Shown: in pieces, positions 26,199 through 36,444 of the stretch
How the letters are laid out: each line of letters opens with the position of its first letter
Position numbering within the stretch: the stretch's first letter is position 1
Assembly (NCBI GenBank): GCA_034359265.1
Contig: CP136891.1
Coordinates: forward strand, 13,592,501 to 13,656,500
Length of the DNA: 64,000 nt
Source of the DNA: Canna indica
Lineage: Eukaryota > Streptophyta > Magnoliopsida > Zingiberales > Cannaceae
Direction of reading: 5' to 3'
The notes under the pieces: generated by a model
What the model was told of the DNA's origin: nothing
Seen by the model: the letters and a program-made list of their open reading frames with translations, nothing else
Databases searched by the model: none
Translations under genes and position numbers: made by a program

Positions 26199-26270
26199 GT
26201 CGTTGTAGTATAGTGGTGAGTATTCCCGCCTGTCACGCGGGTGACCCGGGTTCGATCCCCGGCAACGGCG
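26199..26270 (+). tRNA. tRNA-Asp (GUC)
   Basis: A 72-nt cloverleaf. The acceptor stem GTCGTTG pairs with CAACGGC (one G-T pair), followed by discriminator G. The anticodon GTC at 26232-26234 sits in loop CTGTCAC on a CCCGC/GCGGG stem. The A box TAGTATAGTGG (26206-26216) and B box GGTTCGATCCC (26249-26259) are both intact, and a TTTATTTTTT pol III terminator follows at once. CCA is not encoded, as expected of a nuclear gene. It should be functional. Confidence 0.97.
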
Positions 26271-26280
26271 TTTATTTTTT
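26271..26280 (+). terminator. RNA polymerase III terminator of tRNA-Asp
   Basis: T-run (TTTATTTTTT) directly after the discriminator base. Confidence 0.8.
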
Positions 26281-26575
26281 AGCGGATCTTCATTTATGCG
26301 TTGGTTGAATGAACATATATACCGTCGCTGTTCTTATCCATGGATTTTGCTGTACCCAATTCATTTTTGTTTTGGATATTGAATTGTCGCACCAGCGATC
26401 TATATGCTGATTGGCACCAAACAAGTGATAAAATGATGGCTAATGACATAATCTGTGCAAGAACATTACGAATAATGGTACTATACAAAACTTTATCTAA
26501 CTAGAACAAAAATTACTGGAAAAGCTGGCAATTACAGGCATGCAAGAGTTCTTATGCAAATTAATACGCCCTATC

Positions 26576-28909
26576 CTAACCGCTAAAGGATGCTGATCTC
26601 CCGTTGACTTTACAAGTTCCTCTTGTTTTCTGCAGTGCAACTGCGAACTTCATGATATCAGCCTTCTCTGGAGTAGTGTCACTTGTTCCGAAATCCCCTG
26701 CATTACCCTCTCCAGAAACCATGCCCTCATATCTGTAGGGCGTCGCGGCTTGCCTCTTGTAGCTTTGATCCTTCCCTTCTTCTTCAAGGTCGACCGAAGA
26801 TTGTCTAGAGTAAACCTGTGACCAAGAATCTTCATTATTCTGGCATCTCTCATCTGCCTGGCCATCCATTCTGTATGCTTGATTGCCTGGGTTATTGAGT
26901 TCCTCTGTCGTGATCGATGAAAAGCTACCGTAGGAGTCTCTTCCGATCATGTCATCGATTGAACTCGTCGAGAGGGACACCCTTCGTCCTGAGCTACCAG
27001 CACTCAGAGTTCTTGGAATTGGTGCTCTATCAGCAGTTGAAAGTTTGTTATTGCTGCTGTCTTTACCCAACACTAGCTTCTTTAATTTGCTGAGGAACTT
27101 CTTTTTCTTTGTGTTAGCACTTTGTTTGGAAGAGGAGGAAATGCCGACGACTGAAGAATCCTCGGCTTCCCCAGTGGATGCTTGCGAAGACAAACAGTAA
27201 TCGTAGTCGAAGTCTGCGGAGCTTAAACTCTTCTCCTGATCACCGCCGCAGTTTGCATACTCCAGTATGAGCTGCTTTGCCTTCTCCTCTGATCTGGGGC
27301 TCAGCTTCTTGCTGAGGTCTCGCGCGATTGTCTTCCCTGGCAGTGGCTGATAGTTTCTCAACTCGTATCTAAGGCAAGCGTTGACCCATCTAAGATACAC
27401 TAGTTCTTCCACGTCAGCATATCGGTCCGTTTGAAGCTGGTCAATGTCTTTCGTCAACTTTTCATTAGATTCCCTCAAGCTGTTGATCTCTTTTAATGCA
27501 TCTGCCTGCATTTAAGTGGAAATTGATAGTAGGACGATTCGCCATGAAGTTTGAAGAAAAAAGAATCAAGAAAGCAATTAAATTGAGAATATTACAGTCA
27601 AACTAGTTGAAGAACATCTATTTGCTACTAACCAAGAACTAAGCAGAGAGATTACCTCTTCATCCTTGAGAACAGAAGATAGAGAAGATTGGGCTGAGTT
27701 CAACTTCGTTGCCAACTCTGAATTCTCATCAGTGAGCCTCGAATTGATCCTTTTGAGTTCTGCAGTCTCATCTTCCAACTCCTTCAGTCTCTTGAACTTT
27801 CTCCCCATTTCCTCATTCTCTTTTGCCTCCTGCTCCTCGCATTGCAGTGCACTTAGTCTTTGGTGCAGGGATGCTATTTTCTCCTGCGCCTGCTCTCCAT
27901 CCGTTTTCATTTTCTTCTTCAGGAGCTTGATCGTCACTCTTGCGGCTTCGAGCTCGTTTACCGCTCGCGAGTAATCCGACAGCTTGGCGAGGAGTCTCAT
28001 GTTCTCGGCCTGCAAAGACTCGACCTTTAAAGCGTACAATTTAGCCTCCACCGAGTTGATCTTTAATTGGCTCTCGAGCTCTCTCACGGCAGCTTCCTGC
28101 TCTTGCATCCCGTAATACTCCAGCAGTTGGAGCTCAAGGCTCCTCTCTTTCTCCTGGAGGGACCAAACCAAATTGCGAAGTTTTGTTATCTCCTGCTCCA
28201 TCGCACTGACATCTTTGATCTCTGCCCTCGTCGGCATGGAGGTGGTCGTGGTGATTTCCAAGTCACGCCCATTTGATCTGAGCTCCTTCATCACCAGATC
28301 GCTGAATTCCGACAAAAGGAAGCCCTCGTCGTCATGGTCGGAGCTCTTGCTCCGAGGAGACAAACCGTTGACGGTGGTCGTAGTGGTTGTAGTCGTGGTG
28401 ATGGTGGTTGTGGATGTGCCGTTGATGATCTTGGCCAAAGTCTCATCCTGTGATCAGAAAGCAAAATAAGCCAACCCAACAAAAGTAATTGAGAATGTGG
28501 TCGCCAACAGGGTTTCGATTCTTACGCCTTTCAGAGTTCGAAGTTCTTTGAGGCCGACGCCATTAATCTTGCCAATGGCTCGTGATTTGATACCTGATAA
28601 CAGGAATTGCAGATGGAAATCAACGTCTGACGCAGTAAAGATAAGATTTTGATGCATGATTTCAGATGTTTTTAGCATCTTGAACGTCCAAAAGTAAGAA
28701 AGATAGAGTTTTGATGAGGCGAGGGAGGTGACTGTAGATGAACAACCTGGAGAAGGACGCGGACGAGAACAAGAGGAGGCGCGTGCGCGAGGTCGGGCAC
28801 GAGACCCGCGCCGGGCTGCCATGAAGCCTACGAGGGAGAGAGCGAGAGCGACGCCGATCCTGATATAGAGGGGATTGACGTCCCCCCTGCCTCTCACCAC
28901 CAGCTCCAT
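26576..28909 (-). CDS. CHUP1-like coiled-coil protein
   Basis: Four exons, 28909-28747, 28593-28526, 28447-27656 and 27505-26576, give about 650 residues. An upstream in-frame ATG at 28924 would add five. A hydrophobic segment near residues 17-36 (IRIGVALALSLVGFMAARR) matches the N-terminal membrane anchor of this family. Residues about 86-100 are a polythreonine run. A long coiled coil follows (ELESQLKINSVEAKLYALK, LKRINSRLTDENSELATKL). The family hallmark is VEELVYLRWVNACLRYELRN, then GKTIARDLSKKLSPRSEEKAK. CHUP1 anchors chloroplasts and nucleates actin at the outer envelope, and relatives such as IPGA1 bind microtubules. The proline-rich and C-terminal actin-polymerising half of CHUP1 is absent, so this is a shorter family member; its target membrane is unknown. 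Confidence 0.86.
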
Positions 28910-28924
28910 TCCCTCATGCCGCAT

Positions 28925-30834
28925 CCGCAGACAAAGCTTATCGGCGGCGATTAGCCTCGGAGGCGATGAACAAGCGCAGGAGGAAAAAAGGCGTCAAATT
29001 TGGATTGCAACCTCCATTTCCCGCTGATTTCAGATGCAGAATGGGAAAACATTAAATGAAAAGGGTAGGTTTCATATTTGGAAGAATGGATAGCTTTTTG
29101 CCGTCTTCTTCCCTTGTCTAGTCCAAAAGCGGGAACCATTGGAAGGTGCAGCAGAAAGCTCGCTCCACTTTTTATTCCCGATCGACCGAAGCCGCCTTCT
29201 GCTATATCTGAATGCCTCAATTGTGAATGCAAATTTGGGGTGAGGTATATATGTAATCCCTCGTAATATTCGATGAATATCCATTGTTCAACAGCACGCA
29301 GGTTTTTGTCGTTGACTTTGGGTTTTGACTTGTTGTCAAATTCTATCTATTAATGGTAAAGATACCCTCGAGAAAAGAATTAATTAGGATTAATACCCCC
29401 AAGAAAATGAAAACAAAATTTACTCTAACTTCAAGGCGCCAACACGTATCGGCCCCTCCAAGGTCATAGCACGGCGTCCCGTGTTAAAGGGGTCGATCCC
29501 AGCCGATCCCAGCCCTCGTGCGCCCAGTGATTGGGCGCAAGGCGTCCCGTGTTAAAGGGGTCGATCCCAGCCGATCCCAGCCCTCGTGCACCGAGTGATT
29601 GGGCTTGCACTGGTTCGATGCAACTTCGACTGCACCGAAGAAGCGCCCCTATATAGATGAATTTGATGGTAGCTGATCGATAGAGAAGTGAGCACACGTA
29701 GCTTCAAGCATATGCTCTCCCTTCTCATGCAACAAAACGCCACGGGTGCTCACTCTCTTATGTCAATCTTCATTGGTTTCACTTGCTTAGTTGCTTCCTT
29801 AACTATTCAATCCAGAGGCGGACCCATACTAGGGCCAAGGGGGGCGCCTCTTGCCTGAATTTTTTTTAAAAAAATAAATATTAAATGTAATTTGATAATT
29901 TTTAAAAAGATATAGGATTAATTATATATATATTATCAAGTTTAATTATTTTAACTAATTTATTTAAAGTTTAGTGGTTAATGTTGTGTTTTGTTTATAG
30001 GTCTTAGGTTCAAATCTTATTTTTTATTTTTTATGTACATTATTTTTATTTTTCGTAATGGTTGAATATAAAGTTAAATTTTTTTAAAAAATACTTTAAA
30101 TCCTTTTATAATAATTTTTAATTTAATTCCAAAATTTTCTAAATTAATTTATATGCTATTGATTTCAATCTTAATACATCTTTGTATTCTATCATTCATA
30201 CTCATATTATTAAGTTGGAACTTTTGTAGACTAATTATTTAATATATGATTGAATAATTAGTTTGTTTATTAAGTACTCAATAAAAATTTTAGAAAATGA
30301 ATAAAAGACATCTACTCCACCCATGATTGTGAATTATATTTTAATTGAAAACTCAAATATGAAAATAATGAATTTTATTAATAATCTATATTAATTATAT
30401 AAAACATCTTCATAATAAATAAATTTTTTTTTGTAACATGAATAATAGCAATTATTTTTCTGTATGTACTTGTAATTTAGTCAATCTCTTATTAGTTTAT
30501 TAGTTTTCTTCGCATAGTATGCTTCATATATAAAGTTGACCATCGAGGCAAGCAAGATGATGCCTACATTGTGTGCTTAGGTAATTGAGATGAAAGACGG
30601 AAATAATTCTCTTTTAGTTGTGCAATAATATATATAATTATTTTTATTTTGAAGACTTTAGCAGTATTTTCAAAATATGAACATAGATAAAAAAAAATTA
30701 TTAGTTATAAATTGTGGTTTAAATTAAAAACTAAGTTGAACGATTAAAATAATATATATTAAATTTTTATATTTTAAATTAGGACCCCCTCGGTTAAAGT
30801 TTTGCTTCCGCCACTTAGGAAGAGGCGGTGGTGT
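28925..30834. other. Intergenic region with a tandem duplication and a decayed repeat
   Basis: 28925-29300 is the promoter side of the CHUP1-like gene. 29473-29608 is a two-copy tandem repeat (own entry). About 29815-30818 is AT-rich and bounded by GAGGCGGA and TCCGCCAC, possibly degenerate inverted ends of an old non-autonomous element; no target duplication was found. No gene is seen. Confidence 0.45.
29473..29608. repeat. 68-bp tandem duplication
   Basis: Two adjacent copies start with GGCGTCCCGTGTTAAAGGGG (29473 and 29541). They differ at only a few bases, mostly around GTGCGCCCAG/GTGCACCGAG. Inside each unit GATCCCAGCC is itself doubled. Confidence 0.92.
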
Positions 30835-31445
30835 CTAAAGGTTCAGTGTTGGTAGTTATGATGGCTCTGCAGACTGAGTGGCTTTGCGAGGTCTTGCTAG
30901 GATCATGGATCACTATGGCACTCTGAGCTGTCATCTGCGCCATAAACGAACACATCTCCTTCAGTATTTGTTGTTGGTTCTCGATCATTGTAACCTACTT
31001 CTTCACCATACGTTGTCTCTACTCGGCCAACTCTGCCTCCAAGCGGGCAATACAATTTTGGCCCTGCCCGCGAGCGTCGACAAGCTCACAACAGTGACAT
31101 GAAGGGGTTTGGTGCTCCGAGTGGGCGCATGACTTGTGATCATAAATGTAGTGATCCCAGTCATCCAAAGCGTTAACCCTTATTGTAGCGTGAAACTTAC
31201 CCTGCAGCGAACTCCTTCCTTGGGTGATGGTATGCATGCTCATCCCTATACATATAAAAATTAATAAAGCAATCGTATGAATTCTATTATATATTAACTA
31301 ATAAATTAAAATAAATAAGATTTCAATTTACCACATTGACAGCAGCCCTCCTATCAATGTATTCACCCTGCCCCTCCGGCAGTGGTGTGTCCTCTCGAAC
31401 TCCATTGTAATGGGGCATTTGATGATCTCATCCTCCAATATATAT
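30835..31445 (-). pseudogene. CACTA (En/Spm) relic, distal part: Transposase_24-like protein fragment
   Basis: Minus-strand frames read PLPEGQGEYIDRRAAV and then a segment with MIENQQQILKEMCSFMAQM. This matches the C-terminal part of the plant Ptta/En/Spm accessory protein (Transposase_24), including the Gln/Met-rich tail, and resembles the better-kept copy at 42660-44725. The remainder of the same relic lies at 52500-54240, beyond two large insertions. The terminal CACTA repeat on this side was not found. Confidence 0.6.
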
Positions 31446-31822
31446 ATATATATATGAACCTAATTAAGACTGACACCCTTTTTCTTGGCGAACAAGGGTT
31501 CCTCTCTCCCTATTCCATTAGGGCTTGCTTAATTCCTTCTTAATTCTTCTTTCTTCCTAGGATCTTCTCTCTTTCTGTATCTTTCCTGTGTTCCTCCACA
31601 ATGGCTGCATCAGAGGATGTTAATGGATTAATGGCTTCTTTACATCTCACTATCGACGAAAGTGTTGTAGGGAAAGTTGTCCGCGATTCTGGTTTGGATG
31701 CAAATCAAAGGCTTCGAATCTCTCTTTGTCTTATTGGAAAGTTGCTGACTACAAAGGATTTCAATATCTCTGCCTTTAGAATTACTATGCTACGTAGTTG
31801 GCGTCTTCAACAAGGGTTCAGT

Positions 31823-32549
31823 TGTTATATCCGGGTATTTTTTTTAAAAAAATAAAAATAAAAAAATATGGAGAGTTGCCAGGTGGCAGTGAGGGTGAGG
31901 TTAAGTGAGGGAGAGGTGCTGTTGAGGGGTTTTAAATGAGGAGAAGTAAAGAAGAGAGGGGGAAGAGAGGGAAGCGGTGAGCGGAGGAAGCTGCAGGCGG
32001 AGGAGTCAGTGCGCGAGTCGCCGGTGGAGCTCGTCGTCGCCGGAATCGCGAAATCGAGGTAGGAGATCTCATCCTCTATGTTCCTTCATTTCCATTGATT
32101 ATCTCCGACGAATCGGACGACGAAGACAAGGGGAAGAGGAAGAGGTGGCTGCGCCGTACCTCGCGCGGGCTGATCGCGTGCGGAAGTCGCACGCAGCGGC
32201 CGCGTGTGCCAGCCGGAGGGCTGCCGCGGGTAGATGGGGCAGCCGGCGGCGCCGAGCAGTCGAGTACTGCTGGTGCGGACAATCCGGGCCGCCGCTCGGT
32301 CGATCGTAGGACTGGGTGGGGCCGGAGGGTCGAGGAGAGGGCGGGGGTCGTGGAGTCGTCGGTCGGCGACGGGTAGGCGGCGGCCGAGAGGGAGAGAGAG
32401 TGATCAGGAGAGAGAGAGAGAGAGTGTGTGTGATTGGATATTCCGCTGGCGCCGGGATTTGTGGGAGAGGCCGGCGAGGCCGGGATGACCGGCCGGCGTG
32501 TGGGTCGTAGGCGGCGGCTGAGAGGGAGAGAGGAGGGGTCCGCGGGTGT

Positions 32550-32583
<34 letters not shown>

Positions 32584-35265
32584 GTGTGTCCCGTCGGTGT
32601 TGGAGGTCGGGGAGAGGGCGGCCATGCCGCCTAGGTGGTCGCCGGCGGCCGGGATGGCCGGCTGGCATGAGTTTGAGCGGAGCAGGAGATGGCGTCGGGC
32701 GCTGGGCAAGGGGCAGCGTGAGGGAGTCGAGCGGGTGAGAGAGATATGAATAGTGTTCAGAGAAGAGAGATACAGCATAAAATTGGGTTGACTTATGAAT
32801 TATTGAGGTATTTTTGTAATTGATTGTAGAGTCGTCGGATCGAGTCGAGGTGAATACCAAAATTGTAGATTTTCGTGTGCTGAAAGCGATGGTGGTGTCG
32901 GATTTCAGATCGGAGATTGTTTGGTATGATTTTGATATTATTTCAGTAGTTTAATAAGTGGATGAGAATTGTGTTTGAAATTAATTTAGTTGGTAGGCCC
33001 CGAGTTGTCCGTTGAAGTTGAGGTGAATAGGAATCTTGATCATTTTCGCGTGCTGAACGTGATGGTGGTGTCGGATTTCAAATTGGAGATCATTTGGTGT
33101 GATTTTGATATATTTTAGTATTGATGTTGTTTAGTAAATTAGTGATATAGTTGTATTTGAAACTAATTTATTTGGTGGATCTCGAGTTGTCGGTTGAAGT
33201 TGAGGTAAATAGTAATCTTGATCATTTTCGCGTGATGAACGCGATGGTGGTGTCGGATTTCATATTGGAGATCATTTGGTGTGATTTTGATATATTTTAG
33301 TATTTTGATGTTGTTTAGTAATTGAATGATATAATTATGTTTGAAATTAATTAATTTGGTGGATCTCGAGTTGTCGGTTAAAGTTGAGGTGAATGGTAAT
33401 CTCGATCATTTTCGCGTGCTGAATGTGATGGTGGTGTCGGATTTCAGATTGGAGATTGTTTGATATGATTTTGATATATTTTAGTATTTTGCTGTTTAGT
33501 AATTGAATGATATAGCTATGTTTGAAATTAATTAATTTGGTGGATCTCGAGTTGTCGGTTGAAGTTGAGGTGAATGGTAATCTCGATCATTTTCACGTGC
33601 TGAACGCGATGGTGGTGTTGGATTTCAGATTGGAGATCGTTTGATATGATTTTGATATTTTGTTGTCGTTGAGTAAGTGATTGATAGTTGTATTTGAAAT
33701 TAATTTAGTTGGTGGGCTCCGAGTTGTCGGTTGAAGTTGAGGTGAATAGAAATCTTGATCGTTTTCGCGTGCTGAACGCGATGGTGGGGTTAGTTTTCTG
33801 AGAAAGCATTGTTAGGTTGTTCTTTCAGTTGGTTAGTGGTTGAGGTTGTCGATGTGTTCAAATAATAGTAAATTATTAATTTGAGAATTTAGTTGATTGA
33901 TTGGTGTGAAATAATTGTGGTTTGGAGAGTGAGTTGGTTGATCATGGGCATTTGGAGAGTGTGCTGAGTGTGGGTTGAGCCTGCAAGTCTGTGGTTGATT
34001 TGTCGTTGGAGATAACTTCGGAAATACCTTTGCTTCCATTGTTTGGTTTGTTTCCTGAAATTTATTAAACTCTTGTTGCACATTATTGTTGGACATGCCA
34101 TGTAGAGAAATTGCATGTGTTGCATTTTATTGTTGCATATTGGTGTTTATTCTTGATAATAGTATGTTGTGCTAATCCAAATGTGCATTGGATTAGTCAC
34201 CGTATGCCTAGTATCATGTTGATATTTGTGGTGTTGTATATTTGTTGAGCATGCTTTTATCTTGTTGATCATGTCATAATTAATTGGAGTTGTTATATTG
34301 TTGATCATGCTGATGTTATGCTAGTAGCATGTTGATCATGTCATAATCACTTGGAGTTGTTGTGATATTGTTGATCATGATGTTTTGTTATTATCTTGTT
34401 GATCATGTCATAATCACTTGGAGTTGTTGCTATGTTGTTGATCATGGTGATATACCTTGTTGCACTCTTGGAGTCGAGTTGCATGGTTGATGTCGATCTG
34501 GAGGCTATGGCCTCGGAGAGGACTTCGGTCTCGAACCATTTTAGTGCGGTACCCTCCAGACATGGGAGAGGGTATGGATATTGACTAGCCACTTTGGGCA
34601 CCTTCAGGTGTGCGGATGTCGGATAGTCCGTCGGATTACCTGCTTGGATAGGGGTAGTCGCGCGGCTGTCGGATACGTCGTCCGTCGGGCTACCTGCTTG
34701 GTGGGGGTAGTCGTATCACCGTTGGAGCGGACGGTTGATGCCACTCTACGGGTGGTAGAGTGTGGGGTTTTTACCCAACGGTCCACACGCTCGATGATTC
34801 AGTTGATGTTGCTTAGGAGTAGGTGAGGTGTATTTGTTGTGTTCATCGCCTTTGACTGCATCTTAGGCCATGTTGTTATGCATTGATGAGTTGACATCTT
34901 ATTCATGTTGTTGATCATATTGTGATTCTCTTACTCAGCATTTTCGCTGATTCCTGTTGTTATTGCTTCAGACTTGCAGGGGAGAGCGGTCGATCTGTAG
35001 ATCGAGGTGTAGATAGTTTTTTAGACATCTAGTAGTCAGTCGTAGATGTGGAGCTCTGATGGCGGCTGCTTTTGTATATTTGGGTAATTGTATTGATCAG
35101 ACATATAAATTGTAATTATCTGGTTTATAATATGTTTTATTATGGATTCCGATGTGTATCGGATGGTTTTCCTTCCGTTGTGTGGGTTTCGAGTCGTCCA
35201 CTGTCGCGCGTCGGAACGGGCCCGCCTCGAAGATGGTGGGGGTGGACCCGAACCGGGGCGTGACA
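31823..35265 (+). mobile_element. Solo LTR (3.44 kb) of a Gypsy-type element
   Basis: Starts TGTTATATCC and ends GGGGCGTGACA, with perfect 5-bp duplication tcagt (31818-31822 and 35266-35270). The terminal sequences resemble Del/Tekay-type Gypsy LTRs, which are also unusually long. No gag, pol, primer-binding site or second LTR is inside, so it arose by recombination between two LTRs. It contains a GC-rich first kilobase, an array of ~175-bp repeats and a second repeat family near 34270-34450. Confidence 0.88.
32888..33790. repeat. ~175-bp tandem repeats inside the solo LTR
   Basis: The phrase GATGGTGGTGTCGGATTTCA recurs at about 32889, 33060, 33243, 33428 and 33608, with a partial copy at 33780. 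Each is followed by a TTGATATGATTTTG-type block and a CGAGTTGTCGGTTGAAGTTG block. Period is about 170-185 bp and copies are diverged. Confidence 0.9.
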
Positions 35266-36444
35266 TCAGTTTAAGGCAATTGGGAGACAATCTTTTTGTC
35301 TTTCAATTTTTCACTAATGCAGACAGACGCAGAGTTCTTAATACTGGCCCATGGTGCTTTGATGATCAATTACTTCTCATACAGGAGATGAAGGATACAA
35401 ATACAGCAACATCGGTTGTTTTCTCTAATGTTGAATTTTGGGTTTGTGCATATGATATCCCATTTATTGGCTGTCCCGTTCTACCGCCCACACCATTGCT
35501 GGTATGATTGGGAAGCTAATTGAAGTGGATGAAAGGGATAACTTGGGATGGACTCATTTTTTACGGTTTAAAGTTTCAATTCCTATTGATCAACCTTTGC
35601 GAAGGGGAGTTCTTCTCGAATTTGGTACAATAACTATTCTCTGGATTCGATTAAAGTATGAACGACTACCAACTTTTTGCTTCAGCTGTGGATATCTGGG
35701 ACATTCTAATTATGTTTGTGAGAATGGATTGGGTGTTGAGGACCAACAATATGATGATAAGTTGAGGGCTTCTCCAAAAAAGACCTTTCACTTATGTAAT
35801 CCTATTGAAAAAAAGGAGGAGGATATGCTGCTATCTGCATTAGCTACATGGATTACAAATTCTCTTGCGCCTTTTACTTCCCCATCACCAGTTGACTCGT
35901 CTTCATGTAGAAAATCATATGCTAAATCAGTGACTCAAATTCTACATGACTTAAATAAGCCTGAAAAGCATAATGACGAAATGGAACAAAATGAGCCCAT
36001 TATAAGTCCAGAAAACAATGAAGCTGAAGTCGAGATCAGTAAGAAAAATATGCATGCCTCCAGTACACAGGTGCAATCTGATATTCCAAATATATCAACT
36101 TTACTTCAAACATAGAATGATATCGCTTTTGGATCTGTTGTTGAGTGTTTCAAAACTAGTGTGGATTCATCTGTTTTGAACTCTATTGGTCAACATGTTA
36201 CAAGTAGTGGAGACAAAAGTATATCGCAAGGTAAGTGGAAAAGGGTGGAGCAAAATAGAAAGGTTCGTGATATTGTTGGTGTGGGTGATGTTGTGCTACA
36301 TAGGAAGAGATTGTTGGGAGATGATATGTTGATTGATGAATATAAAGATGGGCACGCGTCCAAAAAACCAAGGGAACACCTTGATGTTTCCTCAAATTCT
36401 TTGTTAGAGGCGACCGACGGTTCAGCCCGTGGTCGCCTACAGTT

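Noticed and set aside
26294..26488. Small minus-strand frame between tRNA-Asp and the CHUP1-like gene
   Set aside because: It lies in the expected 3' UTR of the CHUP1-like gene and has no domain or conservation clue.
28173..28469. Plus-strand frame with a polyvaline run
   Set aside because: Antisense of the polythreonine codons of the CHUP1-like gene.
32099..32860. 253-residue Ser/Pro/Leu-rich minus-strand frame
   Set aside because: It lies in the GC-rich, CT-repeat part of the solo LTR; composition alone keeps it open and no domain is seen.
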